A stretch of 64,000 nucleotides of DNA, taken from Clostridia bacterium (GTDB lineage: Bacteria > Bacillota > Clostridia > Oscillospirales > Acutalibacteraceae). The stretch spans positions 141,419 through 205,418 of the forward strand of contig JAFWZR010000013.1 of the NCBI GenBank assembly GCA_017522225.1, read 5' to 3'. Shown here piece after piece: positions 26,823 to 35,098 of the stretch (within the stretch, counting starts at the first letter, position 1; every line of letters starts with the position of its first letter). A program made the position numbers and the translations under genes. The notes under the pieces are model-generated. The model searched no databases. It was not told where the DNA came from and saw only the letters and a list, made by a program, of their open reading frames with translations.

Positions 26823-28556
26823 ATGCTTAAGAGGTTTTTAAGCTACTACAAACCGCACAAAAAGATGTTCATACTCGATATGGTTGCGTCGTTGCTCATA
26901 TCCGTTATCGGTATGGTTTACCCGGTTGTAACCAACAAGATGCTCAACGAATACATTCCCCGGAAGATGTATACAACAATCGTAATTGCGGGTATCATCG
27001 TGCTTGTGCTCTATGTCATAAGAATGCTTCTGCGTTACTTTGTTCAGTACTACGGTCACGTTATAGGTGTCCATATGCAGTCGCAGATGCGAAAGGATTT
27101 GTTCGCTCATCTTGAGAAGCTGCCGTTCCGCTTTTTTGACAACAACGAAACGGGTAAGATTATGACGCGACTCACCAGTGACCTGTTTGAGGTTGTTGAG
27201 CTTGCTCATCACGGCCCCGAAAATCTGCTTATCAGCTCTGTGATGATTATTCTTTCGTTCGCTTATCTTATTACAATCAACTGGGTACTGACACTTATTG
27301 TTTTCACCTGTGTGCCGATTCTTGTTGTTGTAACCGTTCATTTCAGAAAAGCTATGCGTGAGGCTTTCAATGACCGCCGCAAGAGCAACGCAGTTATAAA
27401 CGCAGCAATTGAAAGCAGTGTTACAGGCATCCGTGTTACCAAGGCATATACTAACGCAGATAACGAAATCAAAAAGTTTGCAAAGGGTGACGAAGAATTT
27501 GTAAACTCCTCATACCGCGCATACAATGCAATGGCAAAGTTCCACTCTTCAACATCCTTTGTGACAGATGTTTTCAACGTATTTATCCTTATTGCAGGTG
27601 GACTTTTCCTTTATGCAGGTGAGATTTCTTTCGGTGATTACTCCACATTCATCGTTTCGGTCAACCTTTTCATCAACCCTGTCAATACGCTTATCGGCTT
27701 TATGGAGCAGTATCAGAACGGTGTCAGCGGTTTCAAGCGTTTTTGTGAAATTATGGAGGAAGATCCCGAGGAAGAAAAGCCCGATGCAAAAGAGCTTAAA
27801 AATGTTCAGGGCGTTATCGAATTTAAAAATGTTGACTATTCCTACGACACAACAAAGGAAGTTCTTCACGACGTTAACCTGAGGATTGAAAAAGGCAGAA
27901 AGGTTGCATTGGTCGGTCCGTCGGGCGGAGGCAAAACAACACTATGTCACCTTCTTCCGAACTTCTATAAGCTTGAAAAAGGCAGCGGTGAAATTCTGAT
28001 TGACGGCACGGATATCCGCGACCTCACACTCGATTCACTTCGCAGAAACATCGGTATTGTTCAGCAAGATGTTTTTCTCTTTGCAGGTACAATCCGTGAA
28101 AACATTATTTACGGCAGACCCGATGCAACTGAGGAAGAAATATATGAAGCTGCAAAGCGTGCCAATATTCACGATTACATTATGACTCTTGAAAATGGCT
28201 ACGATACGGAAATCGGTGAACGCGGAGTCAAGCTTTCGGGCGGTCAGAAGCAAAGACTGAGTATTGCGAGAGTTTTCCTTAAGGATCCTGCAATCCTTAT
28301 TCTTGACGAGGCAACAAGCGCACTCGATAACACAACAGAGGTTCTTATCCAGCACGCACTTGACGAGCTTTGCGAGGGCAGAACAACTCTTGTGGTTGCA
28401 CACAGACTTTCAACCATCCGCAACGCTGATGAAATTGCCGTTGTTATTGACGGTGAAATCAAGGAGCGCGGCTCACACGAAGAACTGATTGAAGCAGACG
28501 GTACATACAAAAAGCTCTACTCCCTCCAGTTCCGCGAAAACGATATATTTGAATAA
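26823..28556 (+). CDS. ABC transporter, fused permease and ATPase
   Basis: A type IV exporter half-transporter of about 577 aa. An N-terminal membrane domain with six predicted helices spans roughly residues 15-310. The ATPase domain has Walker A GPSGGGKTTL, signature LSGGQKQRLSIAR, Walker B ILILDEATSAL and the H-loop VVAHRLST. It probably acts as a homodimer, as no partner half-transporter is adjacent. The start is ATG at 26823 (or 26820), 7 (or 4) nt after GGGAG. The substrate (drug, lipid or peptide) cannot be inferred. Confidence 0.93.
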   Translation: MLKRFLSYYKPHKKMFILDMVASLLISVIGMVYPVVTNKMLNEYIPRKMYTTIVIAGIIVLVLYVIRMLLRYFVQYYGHVIGVHMQSQMRKDLFAHLEKLPFRFFDNNETGKIMTRLTSDLFEVVELAHHGPENLLISSVMIILSFAYLITINWVLTLIVFTCVPILVVVTVHFRKAMREAFNDRRKSNAVINAAIESSVTGIRVTKAYTNADNEIKKFAKGDEEFVNSSYRAYNAMAKFHSSTSFVTDVFNVFILIAGGLFLYAGEISFGDYSTFIVSVNLFINPVNTLIGFMEQYQNGVSGFKRFCEIMEEDPEEEKPDAKELKNVQGVIEFKNVDYSYDTTKEVLHDVNLRIEKGRKVALVGPSGGGKTTLCHLLPNFYKLEKGSGEILIDGTDIRDLTLDSLRRNIGIVQQDVFLFAGTIRENIIYGRPDATEEEIYEAAKRANIHDYIMTLENGYDTEIGERGVKLSGGQKQRLSIARVFLKDPAILILDEATSALDNTTEVLIQHALDELCEGRTTLVVAHRLSTIRNADEIAVVIDGEIKERGSHEELIEADGTYKKLYSLQFRENDIFE

Positions 28557-28560
28557 AAAT

Positions 28561-28594
28561 AACACCTTGGAACAGAAATTCCAAGGTGTTTTGT
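28561..28594. terminator. Bidirectional terminator after the ABC exporter gene
   Basis: A 12-bp perfect stem AACACCTTGGAA / TTCCAAGGTGTT followed by TTGTTTT; it also serves the convergent small membrane protein gene. Confidence 0.88.
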
Positions 28595-28603
28595 TTTAGG
28601 TTT

Positions 28604-28930
28604 TTACTGATTCTCTGTTGCCTCGTCGGTGATTTCGTCTACGATTATGTCAAGTACATTTTCCGCACTGACATCGCTTGAATCTGCGATTGAAGTGCTT
28701 ATCTTACCGTTTTCGTCTGTTGTGAAAACTATCGTCTGACCCACACCGTTCATCTTAAGAATAATGATGAGTAAAATAACAAAGATGAAAACAGACGCAC
28801 CGATCAGAGACAAAACCGTAGCCTTGCCCTTTTTCTCGCTTTCACAAGCCTTATAATATTTTTCCATACGCTTCTGCGCATCGTTAAGGTTGAGTTCGCC
28901 TTCTTTTTGCTTCTTTTCTTTTTTTGCCAT
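28604..28930 (-). CDS. Small single-pass membrane protein, unknown function
   Basis: 108 aa. A charged N terminus (MAKKEKKQKEGELNLNDAQ) is followed by one hydrophobic helix at about residues 41-60 (VLSLIGASVFIFVILLIIIL) and an acidic, Ser/Asp-rich C-terminal tail probably outside. No family recognised. It has its own strong promoter, so it is a real gene. Confidence 0.7.
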   Translation of the reverse strand: MAKKEKKQKEGELNLNDAQKRMEKYYKACESEKKGKATVLSLIGASVFIFVILLIIILKMNGVGQTIVFTTDENGKISTSIADSSDVSAENVLDIIVDEITDEATENQ

Positions 28931-28950
28931 TTTTCATCAACTCCGACTCG

Positions 28951-28979
28951 ATTATATATTAACCAATTATTTTTGTCAA
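28951..28979 (-). promoter_or_regulatory. Promoter of the small membrane protein gene
   Basis: Minus strand TTGACA (28974-28979), 17-bp spacer, TATAAT (28951-28956). The -35 box touches the stop codon of the upstream phosphatase gene. Confidence 0.82.
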
Positions 28980-30596
28980 TTACGGCTGTACAGTGATGGG
29001 CTTATCCTCGCTCTCGTGCTCAAAGGAAATAAAGTTGTTTCTCTTTGCGTATGCCCAACGCATATCAAAAACTTCACACGCACTTGCAGGCATATAAAGC
29101 TGATCTTGGTTAAGACGCTTTACGGCACATTCAAGCTTAATCTCACCGCGGTCGGTTACGGCAATGTCGCTGTTCTCAAAAAACTCTGCTTTTCTGCCGT
29201 AAACTTCAAGCGTGATTTTACCCTTTTCCTTGATAACCGAGCCGCCTATGTAACCGATAAGCACACCCAGAGGTGCATACCACACACCGTCGATTTCGCG
29301 ACACGGTGTTTCGTACTGGCATAATCCGAGCTGTGCGCCCTTGTACATCATTCGTGTTCGGTTATACTTCGGCACAACTGCGTAGGGGGTGATTTCGTCC
29401 TTATCTTTGTCAATTGTGCATTTATCGACAATTCTGCCATCCTCAAAAATTGTGGAGGTAAGTGTCATTTTTCCGCCCTCAATTTCCACAACCGCTATAA
29501 CGGAAACGTCCTCCTCCTGAGTGTAAAACGCTGAATGCCACACCTTGGCAAGTGCGCGTGTACCCGGAGGATTTTTGTTTGAGTTGCCGAGCATATAATG
29601 AACAGTACCCTTTGACGGCTGTTCAAAAAGCTCCTCATTTTTCATCGGGAAACTGCGTGAGAAGTTATGCTCATGACCTGAGAAAACAAGGTCGAGCATC
29701 TCGAAGCCTTCACGCATAACGGGATAAGCATCGTAATTCTGACAATCCGAGCCTGAATAACAAATCGGGAAATGATATGAACCGATTTTCCACTGCTTGT
29801 CGCAGTTTTTAAGGTCATTTATCATCCACTCGTTAACCTCTTCCGGTCCGTTGACACCAATGACCATAAAATGAGCGTTACCGTAATCGAAGGTATAGTT
29901 TTCAGTCTTCCAGTTTTCGGGTCCGTTGTCAGCATAAGAGCCCTTGAACTGCTTGCCGAAGAACTCCGCAGGCTCGGAATAATATCTGCCGATACCGTTG
30001 CGATAATCTTGGAAGCCTCTGTTATCGTGGTTGCCGAGAGTCATCATAAACGGAATATGCTCCACAACGCCCGTAAGTCCGCTGAACGCACCGTTCCACT
30101 GCACCTCGTGCTGACCGCAGTCGGTGTTATCACCGCCCGTGAGAATAAAGCGTGCATCGGGATGCTTCTTGAGAGTTTCTTTTAAAACATAATTGAAGTA
30201 TGAATAATCGGGACAATCGTGCGGCTGACCCTGCTGCTGGTCGGAAACACAGATAAATTTGAATTTCTGAAGGTTTTCGGGCTCAGTTTCAAAGTAAAAT
30301 TCTTCGCTTCGGTTTTCGTCATCTCCGCAGGTATAGTAATACTTTGTGCCTGCCTTAAGTCCCGTAAGCTTTGCCCAGAACATATTGCTGATATCGATAT
30401 CGCTTTCAAAAACATCAGTCCGCGCGTCACAACGCAGAACCTCATACGTACCATCCTCACGGTAGAGAACATAGCCTTTTTCGATATCCGTACAGGTACG
30501 CCAGGAAACATTCATTGTGGTTTTGGCATCGTCTGCAATGCTGATAAAGATATGGTCAGGTTGCTTCTGTGAGCCGCGAATCGGTTTTTCTTTCAC
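28980..30596 (-). CDS. Purple-acid-phosphatase-like metallophosphoesterase
   Basis: 538 aa. An N-terminal fibronectin-like domain (about 10-105: TTMNVSWRTCTD, YYTCGDDENRSEEFYF) precedes a calcineurin-type phosphoesterase domain with GGDNTDCG, LGNHDNRG and FSGHEHNFSR metal motifs. After about residue 410 comes a domain resembling the copper amine oxidase N-terminal (stalk) repeat, VWYAPLGVLIGYIGG. No signal peptide or membrane helix is visible, which is unusual for a protein of this architecture. GTG at 30596 has AAGGGGGA 8 nt upstream. It is the last gene of a tight four-gene operon, 12 bp after the LCP-like gene. Confidence 0.85.
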   Translation of the reverse strand: MKEKPIRGSQKQPDHIFISIADDAKTTMNVSWRTCTDIEKGYVLYREDGTYEVLRCDARTDVFESDIDISNMFWAKLTGLKAGTKYYYTCGDDENRSEEFYFETEPENLQKFKFICVSDQQQGQPHDCPDYSYFNYVLKETLKKHPDARFILTGGDNTDCGQHEVQWNGAFSGLTGVVEHIPFMMTLGNHDNRGFQDYRNGIGRYYSEPAEFFGKQFKGSYADNGPENWKTENYTFDYGNAHFMVIGVNGPEEVNEWMINDLKNCDKQWKIGSYHFPICYSGSDCQNYDAYPVMREGFEMLDLVFSGHEHNFSRSFPMKNEELFEQPSKGTVHYMLGNSNKNPPGTRALAKVWHSAFYTQEEDVSVIAVVEIEGGKMTLTSTIFEDGRIVDKCTIDKDKDEITPYAVVPKYNRTRMMYKGAQLGLCQYETPCREIDGVWYAPLGVLIGYIGGSVIKEKGKITLEVYGRKAEFFENSDIAVTDRGEIKLECAVKRLNQDQLYMPASACEVFDMRWAYAKRNNFISFEHESEDKPITVQP

Positions 30597-30608
30597 AAGA
30601 TTTCCCCC

Positions 30609-31481
30609 TTACTGTGAAATGCTTTCAAGACTTAAAATAACTGTTGCAGGCTGTCTCTCCTCAGATGCGCACAGAAGCCTTAACATCTGCAGAGCCGATG
30701 ACATTTCTACATAAGAAACGTCACTTGCAGAGTTGATTTTTGAAAGCACCTTCTGATATATTGTAATGCCCTTTTCAACATTTTCTGCCGTAATATAATT
30801 GTCAAGCATCGCGCAGACAATCTTACCCTGCTGACGCATTCCGTCAGTGCCAAGTGTTTTGCAGTATTTGAAATACTTAAGCAGTGTTTCGCCCTTGATT
30901 GTCTGGTCGCCCTTCGTAAGAATCAGCGTGTATTCGTCCGTACGGTATTCGACTCTTTCGTCAACCGCATACTCAAGTCCGCCCATATAGTTGATTGCAA
31001 GTGCAAATGTGTCGGGATTTGATGCAACATACTTGTCGATCTCCACGCCCTCGTGCTTCTCGACCGCTGAGATAAGCTCCTGATATCCGCCTGTTGCAAG
31101 CGCATTGAGATACTCAGGATTATCCGTTCCCAGAGGATGAACGCGGAAAATTCTGTCGTCCATATCAGCATCAACCATAATCAGAAAATGAATCCTTGAC
31201 GCGTCACTCTCTGCACAGTAAATAAGGATGTTTGCCTGACCTGTCAATTCCTTGTTAAGGTCTACAACCTCATCCCCTGTTGTCATACTGTCAGCAGTTG
31301 TGGTGGTTGATTTGTCCGAAAAAATATCCTTGAAGGAAAGGTCGTTATGCTTGAGGATAACAATACCTGAAATTGTACCGAATACAAGCGCAAAAGCAAG
31401 AAAAGCGTAGAAAAAATTCAGCAGACTGCCCATCTTATCCTGCTTTGACGTTTTGAATTTATGGTTTCTTTTAAAAAACAT
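30609..31481 (-). CDS. LCP-like (LytR-CpsA-Psr) membrane protein, degenerate
   Basis: 290 aa with one N-terminal membrane helix (FFYAFLAFALVFGTISGIVIL) and an outside domain. The region from about 85 to 250 follows the LCP plan: NILIYCAE, a NALATGGYQELI segment, EIDKYVASNPDTFALAINYMGGLEYAVDE, and GETLLKYFKYCKT...GMRQQGKIV. LCP enzymes attach polymers to peptidoglycan, but the usual R/SDT and PRD residues that hold magnesium and the prenyl phosphate are replaced here (SRIHF, HPLGTD). Catalysis is therefore doubtful. It sits between a GH13 enzyme and a phosphatase, which suggests an envelope polysaccharide role. Confidence 0.65.
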   Translation of the reverse strand: MFFKRNHKFKTSKQDKMGSLLNFFYAFLAFALVFGTISGIVILKHNDLSFKDIFSDKSTTTTADSMTTGDEVVDLNKELTGQANILIYCAESDASRIHFLIMVDADMDDRIFRVHPLGTDNPEYLNALATGGYQELISAVEKHEGVEIDKYVASNPDTFALAINYMGGLEYAVDERVEYRTDEYTLILTKGDQTIKGETLLKYFKYCKTLGTDGMRQQGKIVCAMLDNYITAENVEKGITIYQKVLSKINSASDVSYVEMSSALQMLRLLCASEERQPATVILSLESISQ

Positions 31482-31496
31482 TTTATCACATTCTTT

Positions 31497-33356
31497 TTAT
31501 TTCTTTTTTAAAACAACAGTTGACTTTGCGCCCACATCCACAAGTGTGCCGCGAACATAGCTGTTGCAAAGCAAATCCTCACTGTCCGACCATTCGTCAC
31601 GGACATAGTAGGTTATCGGGTGCGGATTGCTGTTTGCAATCACAAGCACAGCGTTGCCGTCACACCTGCGTGAATAAGCAACACAGCCTGCAACGGCAGA
31701 GAGGATTTCGAGTCTGCCGTCGATAAAGCAAGGATTCTCGATTCGGATTTTTCCGAGCTTTTTATACCATTCGATAAGCTCTGTATTCTCGTTACCCCAC
31801 GGATAACAGCAACGGTTGAACGGGTCCTTGTAGCCCTGCATTCCTGCCTCGTCACCGTAATAAATGCTCGGAACTCCCGGCAGAGTGAACTGCATTGCAC
31901 TTGCCATTTTCATAAGACCGATGCCGTTTTTATATGCTTCAGCACTGAGCGAATGTGTGCTCTGCCAGTATCTGTCACGATATTCACAGCTTTCACCCGC
32001 AAGGGCAGTAATCGCCCTCATCGTATCGTGCGTGGAAATGTGATTCATCAGCACATCAAGCACCTGCTTGGGGTAATTTTCGGTAATTGACATAACGCGG
32101 GTGTTAAAAAGCTCTGCCGAGCCTGAACGTACAAAGTCAATGACCGCATCGGCAAACGGATAATTCATAACGCTGTCAAGCTGTTCGCCGAGGAGGTATC
32201 TTCTGCGCTGACCGTAGCTGCACTTGTTTGAAGCATCTTCCCATACCTCACCCATCACAAGCGCATCTTCCTTTTCAGCCTTTACGGCTTTGCGGAAGCT
32301 GTCAAGAAAAACATCGGGCAATTCGTCGGCAACATCAAGCCGCCAACCGCTTGCACCAAGCCGCAGCCATCTGCGCGCAATTCCGTTTTCACCCGCAATG
32401 TAATCGATGAAATCGGGATTTTCCTCTATAACCTCGGGCAGAAGCTTAATACCCCACCAGCTGAGGTAATCATCAGGCCATTTTTTAAACTTGTACCAAT
32501 TATAATATTTTGAATCCTGTGACTGATACGCACCGACTGTGTCGTATCTGCCGTATTCATTGAAATACTTACTGTCGCATCCCGTATGGCTGAAAACACC
32601 GTCAAGGATTATCCTTATCCCCTCTTTTTTTGCCGAGGTGCAAAGACTTCTGAAATCATCTTCGTTGCCGAGCAGCGGATCAATCTTAGTGTAATCTCCC
32701 GTATCGTAACGGTGGTTTGAGTGTGCCTCGAAAATCGGGTTTAAATAAATACAGGTCACGCCGAGGCTTTTAAGGTACGGCAGTTTTTCTTCAATGCCCT
32801 TAAGGTCACCGCCAAAATAGTCGTTGTTGAGTACCTTGCCGTTTTCGTCAGGACGCCAATACGGTTCACCGTCACGGTCAGTACGCATAACACGGTCGCT
32901 CGGAACAGATGCTTTTTCCTTACCCGAAAAAGCAAATCTGTCGGGAAATATCTGATAAATCACTCCGCCCTTGAGCCAGTCGGGAGTGGTGAATTTTTTG
33001 TCGTAAACCGTCAGCTGCCAGCAGCTGCCGCTGTCACTGATTTTGCCGATACCGTCGCCTGCATTGAAAATCCGGCTTGTGCCCCAAGGGGTATCGTATT
33101 CAAAACGGTATTCGTAAAGTCCGCTCTCTTCGGGGCAGAATTCCACACGCCACCATTCTTCGCTGTCACCCTGCATACAGTCCCACTGCATACCTATAAA
33201 CTGTTCGGGTCTGCCGTCTTTTTTTATGACGAATCTTGCGTGATGACAGCAAAAATCACGGGGCAGAACTATTCTGAAAACCACCGTACGGGAGGTCTCC
33301 GTTGCCCCGAATATGCTCTTGTGGTATTCATATCGTGAATTATACGGTATATACAT
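31497..33356 (-). CDS. Alpha-amylase family GH13 (neopullulanase/cyclomaltodextrinase type)
   Basis: 619 aa, cytoplasmic. An N-terminal starch-binding-like domain (about 1-120) precedes the barrel, which begins PDWLKGGVIYQIFPDRF. Conserved regions: DGVFSHTG, GWRLDVADE (nucleophile D341), VMGEVWEDA (acid/base E370) and HISTHDT (D444). The NDYFGGDLKGIEEKLPYLKSLG segment is typical of enzymes that act on maltodextrins, cyclodextrins or pullulan. It follows the small membrane protein gene by 8 bp, with a poor ribosome site, so translation may be coupled. Confidence 0.92.
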   Translation of the reverse strand: MYIPYNSRYEYHKSIFGATETSRTVVFRIVLPRDFCCHHARFVIKKDGRPEQFIGMQWDCMQGDSEEWWRVEFCPEESGLYEYRFEYDTPWGTSRIFNAGDGIGKISDSGSCWQLTVYDKKFTTPDWLKGGVIYQIFPDRFAFSGKEKASVPSDRVMRTDRDGEPYWRPDENGKVLNNDYFGGDLKGIEEKLPYLKSLGVTCIYLNPIFEAHSNHRYDTGDYTKIDPLLGNEDDFRSLCTSAKKEGIRIILDGVFSHTGCDSKYFNEYGRYDTVGAYQSQDSKYYNWYKFKKWPDDYLSWWGIKLLPEVIEENPDFIDYIAGENGIARRWLRLGASGWRLDVADELPDVFLDSFRKAVKAEKEDALVMGEVWEDASNKCSYGQRRRYLLGEQLDSVMNYPFADAVIDFVRSGSAELFNTRVMSITENYPKQVLDVLMNHISTHDTMRAITALAGESCEYRDRYWQSTHSLSAEAYKNGIGLMKMASAMQFTLPGVPSIYYGDEAGMQGYKDPFNRCCYPWGNENTELIEWYKKLGKIRIENPCFIDGRLEILSAVAGCVAYSRRCDGNAVLVIANSNPHPITYYVRDEWSDSEDLLCNSYVRGTLVDVGAKSTVVLKKK

Positions 33357-33364
33357 TAAAAGGA

Positions 33365-33703
33365 CTACTCTCTTGTTTCGTTATTTTCGATATCGTCAAT
33401 TTCATCGGCAGGTATTGTCACCTGACCTTCAAAGATATCTTCGTCAGATTTCTGCGTAGTTGTCTGGGTTGTTGTTTCTTCAATAATATAGGGTGCTTCG
33501 GAAATTTCAAGTAATGCATCGGTTACAATAAAGCTTACAAAAGCTATTGCAAGAAGAATAGCGGCAATTATAAGATATTTGACTATCGGCTGCCAACGGG
33601 CAGTTTTATCCGTACTGATAAAATATCTTTTGTTGTCACTGTAAGACGTGCGGAATTCCGTTATGCTTCTGCGACGCTTATTGTATTTGTTGTTGTTTTC
33701 CAT
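33365..33703 (-). CDS. Small single-pass membrane protein, first gene of the GH13 operon
   Basis: 112 aa: a basic N terminus (MENNNKYNKRRRS), one membrane helix (YLIIAAILLAIAFVSFIVTDALL), a threonine-rich stretch and an acidic tail. No family recognised. I chose ATG at 33703, which has AGGGTGAT upstream, over a longer frame starting at 33757 without a ribosome site. The layout (short basic inside, helix, Thr-rich outside) resembles envelope-associated proteins. Confidence 0.65.
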   Translation of the reverse strand: MENNNKYNKRRRSITEFRTSYSDNKRYFISTDKTARWQPIVKYLIIAAILLAIAFVSFIVTDALLEISEAPYIIEETTTQTTTQKSDEDIFEGQVTIPADEIDDIENNETRE

Positions 33704-33733
33704 TTTATCACCCTGTTTGCCATTTTTTGATGG

Positions 33734-33762
33734 TTGAAACCCCCGACACGAGCACATATACT
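33734..33762 (+). promoter_or_regulatory. mecA-like gene promoter
   Basis: TTGAAA (33734-33739), 17-bp spacer, TATACT (33757-33762), 22 bp before the GTG start. Confidence 0.7.
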
Positions 33763-33783
33763 TTAAGATATGGAGGGATTTTT

Positions 33784-34308
33784 GTGAATATTCAACCGAT
33801 TGGCAATAATAAATTTATTGTTATATTAAGCCGTGAGGATCTGACAGACCTGGACATTACATACGATACCATGGACTATTCTGACATTGAGACACGGCGC
33901 GTTATCTGGACAATTCTTGACCGTGTGCGTTCACGCACAGGCAAGGATATTGACCCGTCAGGCAACCTTATAATTGAAGCCGCGCCCGACAGTGCGGGCG
34001 GCTGCATACTGATTTTTACCGTACCTGTCTCAAAATCGAATATCGGCACTGTAATTTCCAAAAGCAATCCGACGCAGATTTTTGAATTTGAAAACATCAA
34101 CGATCTGCTTGATGTTCTGACTGCAGCAAGAATTACCGACGGTAAAATTTATACTGACGGCAAAAAATACCGTGCAGAATTCCCGACCCGTGAAACCACA
34201 TTTTGCCGACGCATAATAGAAGAGTTCGGAAAATTTGTCGGCTGCGATTCACTCACCGCCGCCTCAACTCACGAGCATTGGCAGGAAATCAGCAAATCAA
34301 CCTCTTAA
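33784..34308 (+). CDS. mecA: MecA-like ClpC adaptor protein
   Basis: 174 aa. The N-terminal part (NIQPIGNNKFIVILSREDLTDLDITYDTMDY) and the GGCILIFTVP segment near residue 80 match MecA, which hands proteins to the ClpC-ClpP protease. A C-terminal alpha/beta domain with FEFENINDLLDVL follows. It is shorter than Bacillus MecA (about 218 aa), lacking part of the linker. The start is GTG at 33784, with GGAGGG 6 nt upstream. Its 3' end overlaps the 3' end of convergent rpe by 12 bp. Confidence 0.78.
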   Translation: MNIQPIGNNKFIVILSREDLTDLDITYDTMDYSDIETRRVIWTILDRVRSRTGKDIDPSGNLIIEAAPDSAGGCILIFTVPVSKSNIGTVISKSNPTQIFEFENINDLLDVLTAARITDGKIYTDGKKYRAEFPTRETTFCRRIIEEFGKFVGCDSLTAASTHEHWQEISKSTS

Positions 34309-34941
34309 GGTTGCAATCATTTCTGCAGGATTTTCTGCACCGAAAACGGCACTGCCCGCAACAAGTACGTTTGCACCTGCTTCGATAACAACAGGTGCTG
34401 TTTCGGGAGAAATTCCGCCGTCAACCTGAATGTCAAGCTCAAGACCGCGACTCTCAGCCTCTGCACGCAGAGCCGAAACCTTGCCCATCATATCTGACAT
34501 AAACTTCTGTCCGCCAAAGCCCGGCTCAACCGTCATAATAAGCACCATACTGAGCTTATCGAGGTAGGGATAAACCTCCTCGACAGGTGTTTTCGGCTTT
34601 ACGGTGAGACCTGCCTTACAGCCGAGAGAAAGAATTTTATCAATTGTTTCCTCTGTCGGAGAATCGCTTTCAATATGGAAATTGATTATGTCAGCACCTG
34701 CTTTTGCAAAATCTTCGGCATATTTAAGCGGATCACTTATCATAAGATGACAATCAAAAACCTTGTCTGTACACTTACGGATACACTTGACAACAGGCGC
34801 ACCGAATGTAATGTTAGGCACAAAGTGACCGTCCATAACATCAATGTGGATAAAGTCTGCACCGCATGCATCCATACGTGCAACCTCTTCACCCATTTTT
34901 GAAAAATCACAGGATAAAACCGAGGGGGCAATTTTAATCAT
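34297..34941 (-). CDS. rpe: Ribulose-phosphate 3-epimerase
   Basis: Interconverts ribulose 5-phosphate and xylulose 5-phosphate in the pentose phosphate pathway. Visible in 214 aa: KIAPSVLSCDFSKMGEE, HIDVMDGHFVPNITFG, CHLMISDP, MTVEPGFGGQKF, IQVDGGISPETA, with the metal-site histidines and aspartates in place. I chose ATG at 34941, 7 nt after AGGAG. It stands outside the usual rsgA-rpe cluster. Confidence 0.95.
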   Translation of the reverse strand: MIKIAPSVLSCDFSKMGEEVARMDACGADFIHIDVMDGHFVPNITFGAPVVKCIRKCTDKVFDCHLMISDPLKYAEDFAKAGADIINFHIESDSPTEETIDKILSLGCKAGLTVKPKTPVEEVYPYLDKLSMVLIMTVEPGFGGQKFMSDMMGKVSALRAEAESRGLELDIQVDGGISPETAPVVIEAGANVLVAGSAVFGAENPAEMIATLRG

Positions 34942-34977
34942 AAAAACACTCCTGATATTCACATTTATACAGATAAT

Positions 34978-35006
34978 ATCATACCAATTTTTTCGCTTTC
35001 GGTCAA
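34978..35006 (-). promoter_or_regulatory. rpe promoter
   Basis: Minus strand TTGACC (35001-35006), 17-bp spacer, TATGAT (34978-34983). Confidence 0.7.
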
Positions 35007-35038
35007 GATAAACGCACAAAGTATTATATATAAATTAT

Positions 35039-35067
35039 TTGACTAATTTTTTCTTAAATGATAAAAT
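35039..35067 (+). promoter_or_regulatory. Promoter of the CotH-dockerin gene
   Basis: TTGACT (35039-35044), 17-bp spacer, TAAAAT (35062-35067). Confidence 0.75.
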
Positions 35068-35098
35068 AATATAAATACAAATTTTGGAGGTGCAAGTT

